Assembly (NCBI GenBank): GCA_013373625.1
Contig: JABXHM010000037.1
Location: 1-55,001, forward strand
Direction: 5' to 3'
DNA from: Alteromonadaceae bacterium
GTDB lineage: Bacteria; Pseudomonadota; Gammaproteobacteria; Enterobacterales; Alteromonadaceae
Length of the DNA: 55,001 nt
Shown in pieces: positions 54,348-55,001 of this stretch. The notes beneath the pieces are model-generated. The model did no database searches. It worked only from the letters and a program-made list of their open reading frames with translations, and was not told the origin of the DNA. The stretch's first letter is position 1. Each line of letters opens with the position of its first letter. The translations under genes were made by a program, and so were the position numbers.

Positions 54348-55001
54348 ATGACTAAACGCTTTATTCCTTCGCAGACATTCAAGGCCAGTGACATTACTGA
54401 CGAGTCGGTATTTAAGTCACGTCGGCATATTCTTAAATCAATGGGTTATGTGGGCGCCAGCGGTTTGTTATCAGGCGGCGTGCAGGCGCGGGGTTGGTTC
54501 GACGACGATGAAAAAGTCGTTACCCAAACAAAACCTTTAGAATTTACCCAGTCGCAAAAATGGTCTACCGACGAGACCCAAACCCCCTATGCGAAGGTCA
54601 CCAGTTATAACAACTTTTATGAGTTCGGTACCGGTAAAGACGACCCTGCTGAACGGGCAAAGCACTTCAAAGTAGATCCCTGGACACTCACCATTGACGG
54701 TATGGTGAATAACCCTATCACGCTGGGTTACGACGATATTCTTAATAAATTCCCCCTTGAAGAGCGAGTGTACCGATTGCGGTGCGTTGAAGCGTGGTCG
54801 ATGGTGATTCCATGGTTAGGCTTTGAATTAAACAACCTGATTAAGCTGGCCGACCCGCAAGGCTCGGCCAAATATGTTGCTTTTGAAACACTCGACGATC
54901 CGAAACAAATGCCGGGTATACGCAACCCGTTTATTGGTGGCGGTATTGATTACCCTTATGTGGAAGGGCTAAGACTCGATGAGGCATTGCACCCATTAAC
55001 C
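54348..55001 (+). CDS. msrP: Protein-methionine-sulfoxide reductase catalytic subunit (partial at right edge)
   Basis: 218 residues are seen and the rest lies beyond the window. A twin-arginine Tat signal (KSRRHILKSMGYVG) exports the folded molybdopterin enzyme. YNNFYEFGTGKDDPA, RLRCVEAWSMVIPWLGF (Cys ligand of Mo) and the later QMPGIRNPFIGGG match E. coli YedY/MsrP closely. It repairs periplasmic Met-sulfoxide with the membrane haem subunit MsrQ, expected next. The ATG has ACGGA upstream. The 115-bp gap after dgt holds its promoter; nothing more is identifiable there. Confidence 0.95.
   Translation, partial: MTKRFIPSQTFKASDITDESVFKSRRHILKSMGYVGASGLLSGGVQARGWFDDDEKVVTQTKPLEFTQSQKWSTDETQTPYAKVTSYNNFYEFGTGKDDPAERAKHFKVDPWTLTIDGMVNNPITLGYDDILNKFPLEERVYRLRCVEAWSMVIPWLGFELNNLIKLADPQGSAKYVAFETLDDPKQMPGIRNPFIGGGIDYPYVEGLRLDEALHPLT

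Noticed and set aside
1..55001. tRNA, rRNA, CRISPR, prophage or insertion elements
   Set aside because: Looked for clover-leaf stems, repeated spacers, transposase or integrase motifs; none seen. Without tools, small RNAs could be missed.

Overview
The window is a stretch of ordinary, gene-dense chromosome from a gammaproteobacterium, most likely a marine member of the Alteromonadales (Alteromonadaceae-like). This placement is inference. It rests on close protein resemblance to gammaproteobacterial CysK, AlaA, YfbR, MsrP, Fur and FldA, on the ybfF/DUF2788/fldA/fur neighbourhood, on a rhombosortase, on a DUF3718 protein, and on the number of RND pumps. I see no rRNA, tRNA, CRISPR array, insertion sequence, integrase or prophage gene. 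About 50 protein genes are supported. Two are cut by the window edges: a rhomboid protease on the left and msrP on the right.

Layout. 1-4277 (minus): MoxR ATPase, VWA protein, RDD membrane protein, MobA/MocA-like nucleotidyltransferase and a truncated rhomboid, tightly packed. 4457-7411 (plus): cysK, a small lipoprotein and metY. 7492-13245: ggt and an enoyl-CoA hydratase-family gene (minus), a rhombosortase (plus) and a lipoprotein S9 peptidase (minus). 13425-19855: an exported glutathione peroxidase, an acyltransferase / cystathionine gamma-synthase-family pair, an NRDE protein, an aromatic/aspartate aminotransferase, a small alpha/beta hydrolase and an orphan. 20171-24538 (minus): an RND pump (adaptor plus permease). 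24802-28819: a CBM48-like protein, then the divergent etfBA and etfD (ETF:quinone oxidoreductase) units around a perfect 18-bp palindrome. 28930-34661: H-NS, ybfF, DUF2788, fldA, a TonB-like lipoprotein, a chemoreceptor and fur. 34751-38057 (minus): pxpA-pxpB-pxpC followed by a D-amino-acid-transaminase-like gene. 38125-40175: cvfB, osmC and a small beta-barrel. 40576-48020 (plus): an RND operon with one adaptor and two different permeases. 48096-50736 (minus): DUF3718, DUF2189 and an LRAT/NlpC-like protein. 51026-55001 (plus): alaA-yfbR-dgt and msrP.

Themes. Sulfur and glutathione metabolism recur (cysK, metY, a CGS-family enzyme, ggt, exported gpx, pxpABC, msrP). So do acyl-CoA oxidation (enoyl-CoA hydratase family, etfBA, etfD) and envelope export or proteolysis (two rhomboids, two RND systems). 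I found no clear defence island or unmistakably new system. The most unusual points are the MoxR/VWA/RDD/MocA-like cluster, the pxpABC-transaminase operon, the two-permease RND operon with an extra hydrophobic insert in one permease, the etf palindrome, the yfbR-dgt pair, and the TonB-like lipoprotein and chemoreceptor lying between fldA and fur.
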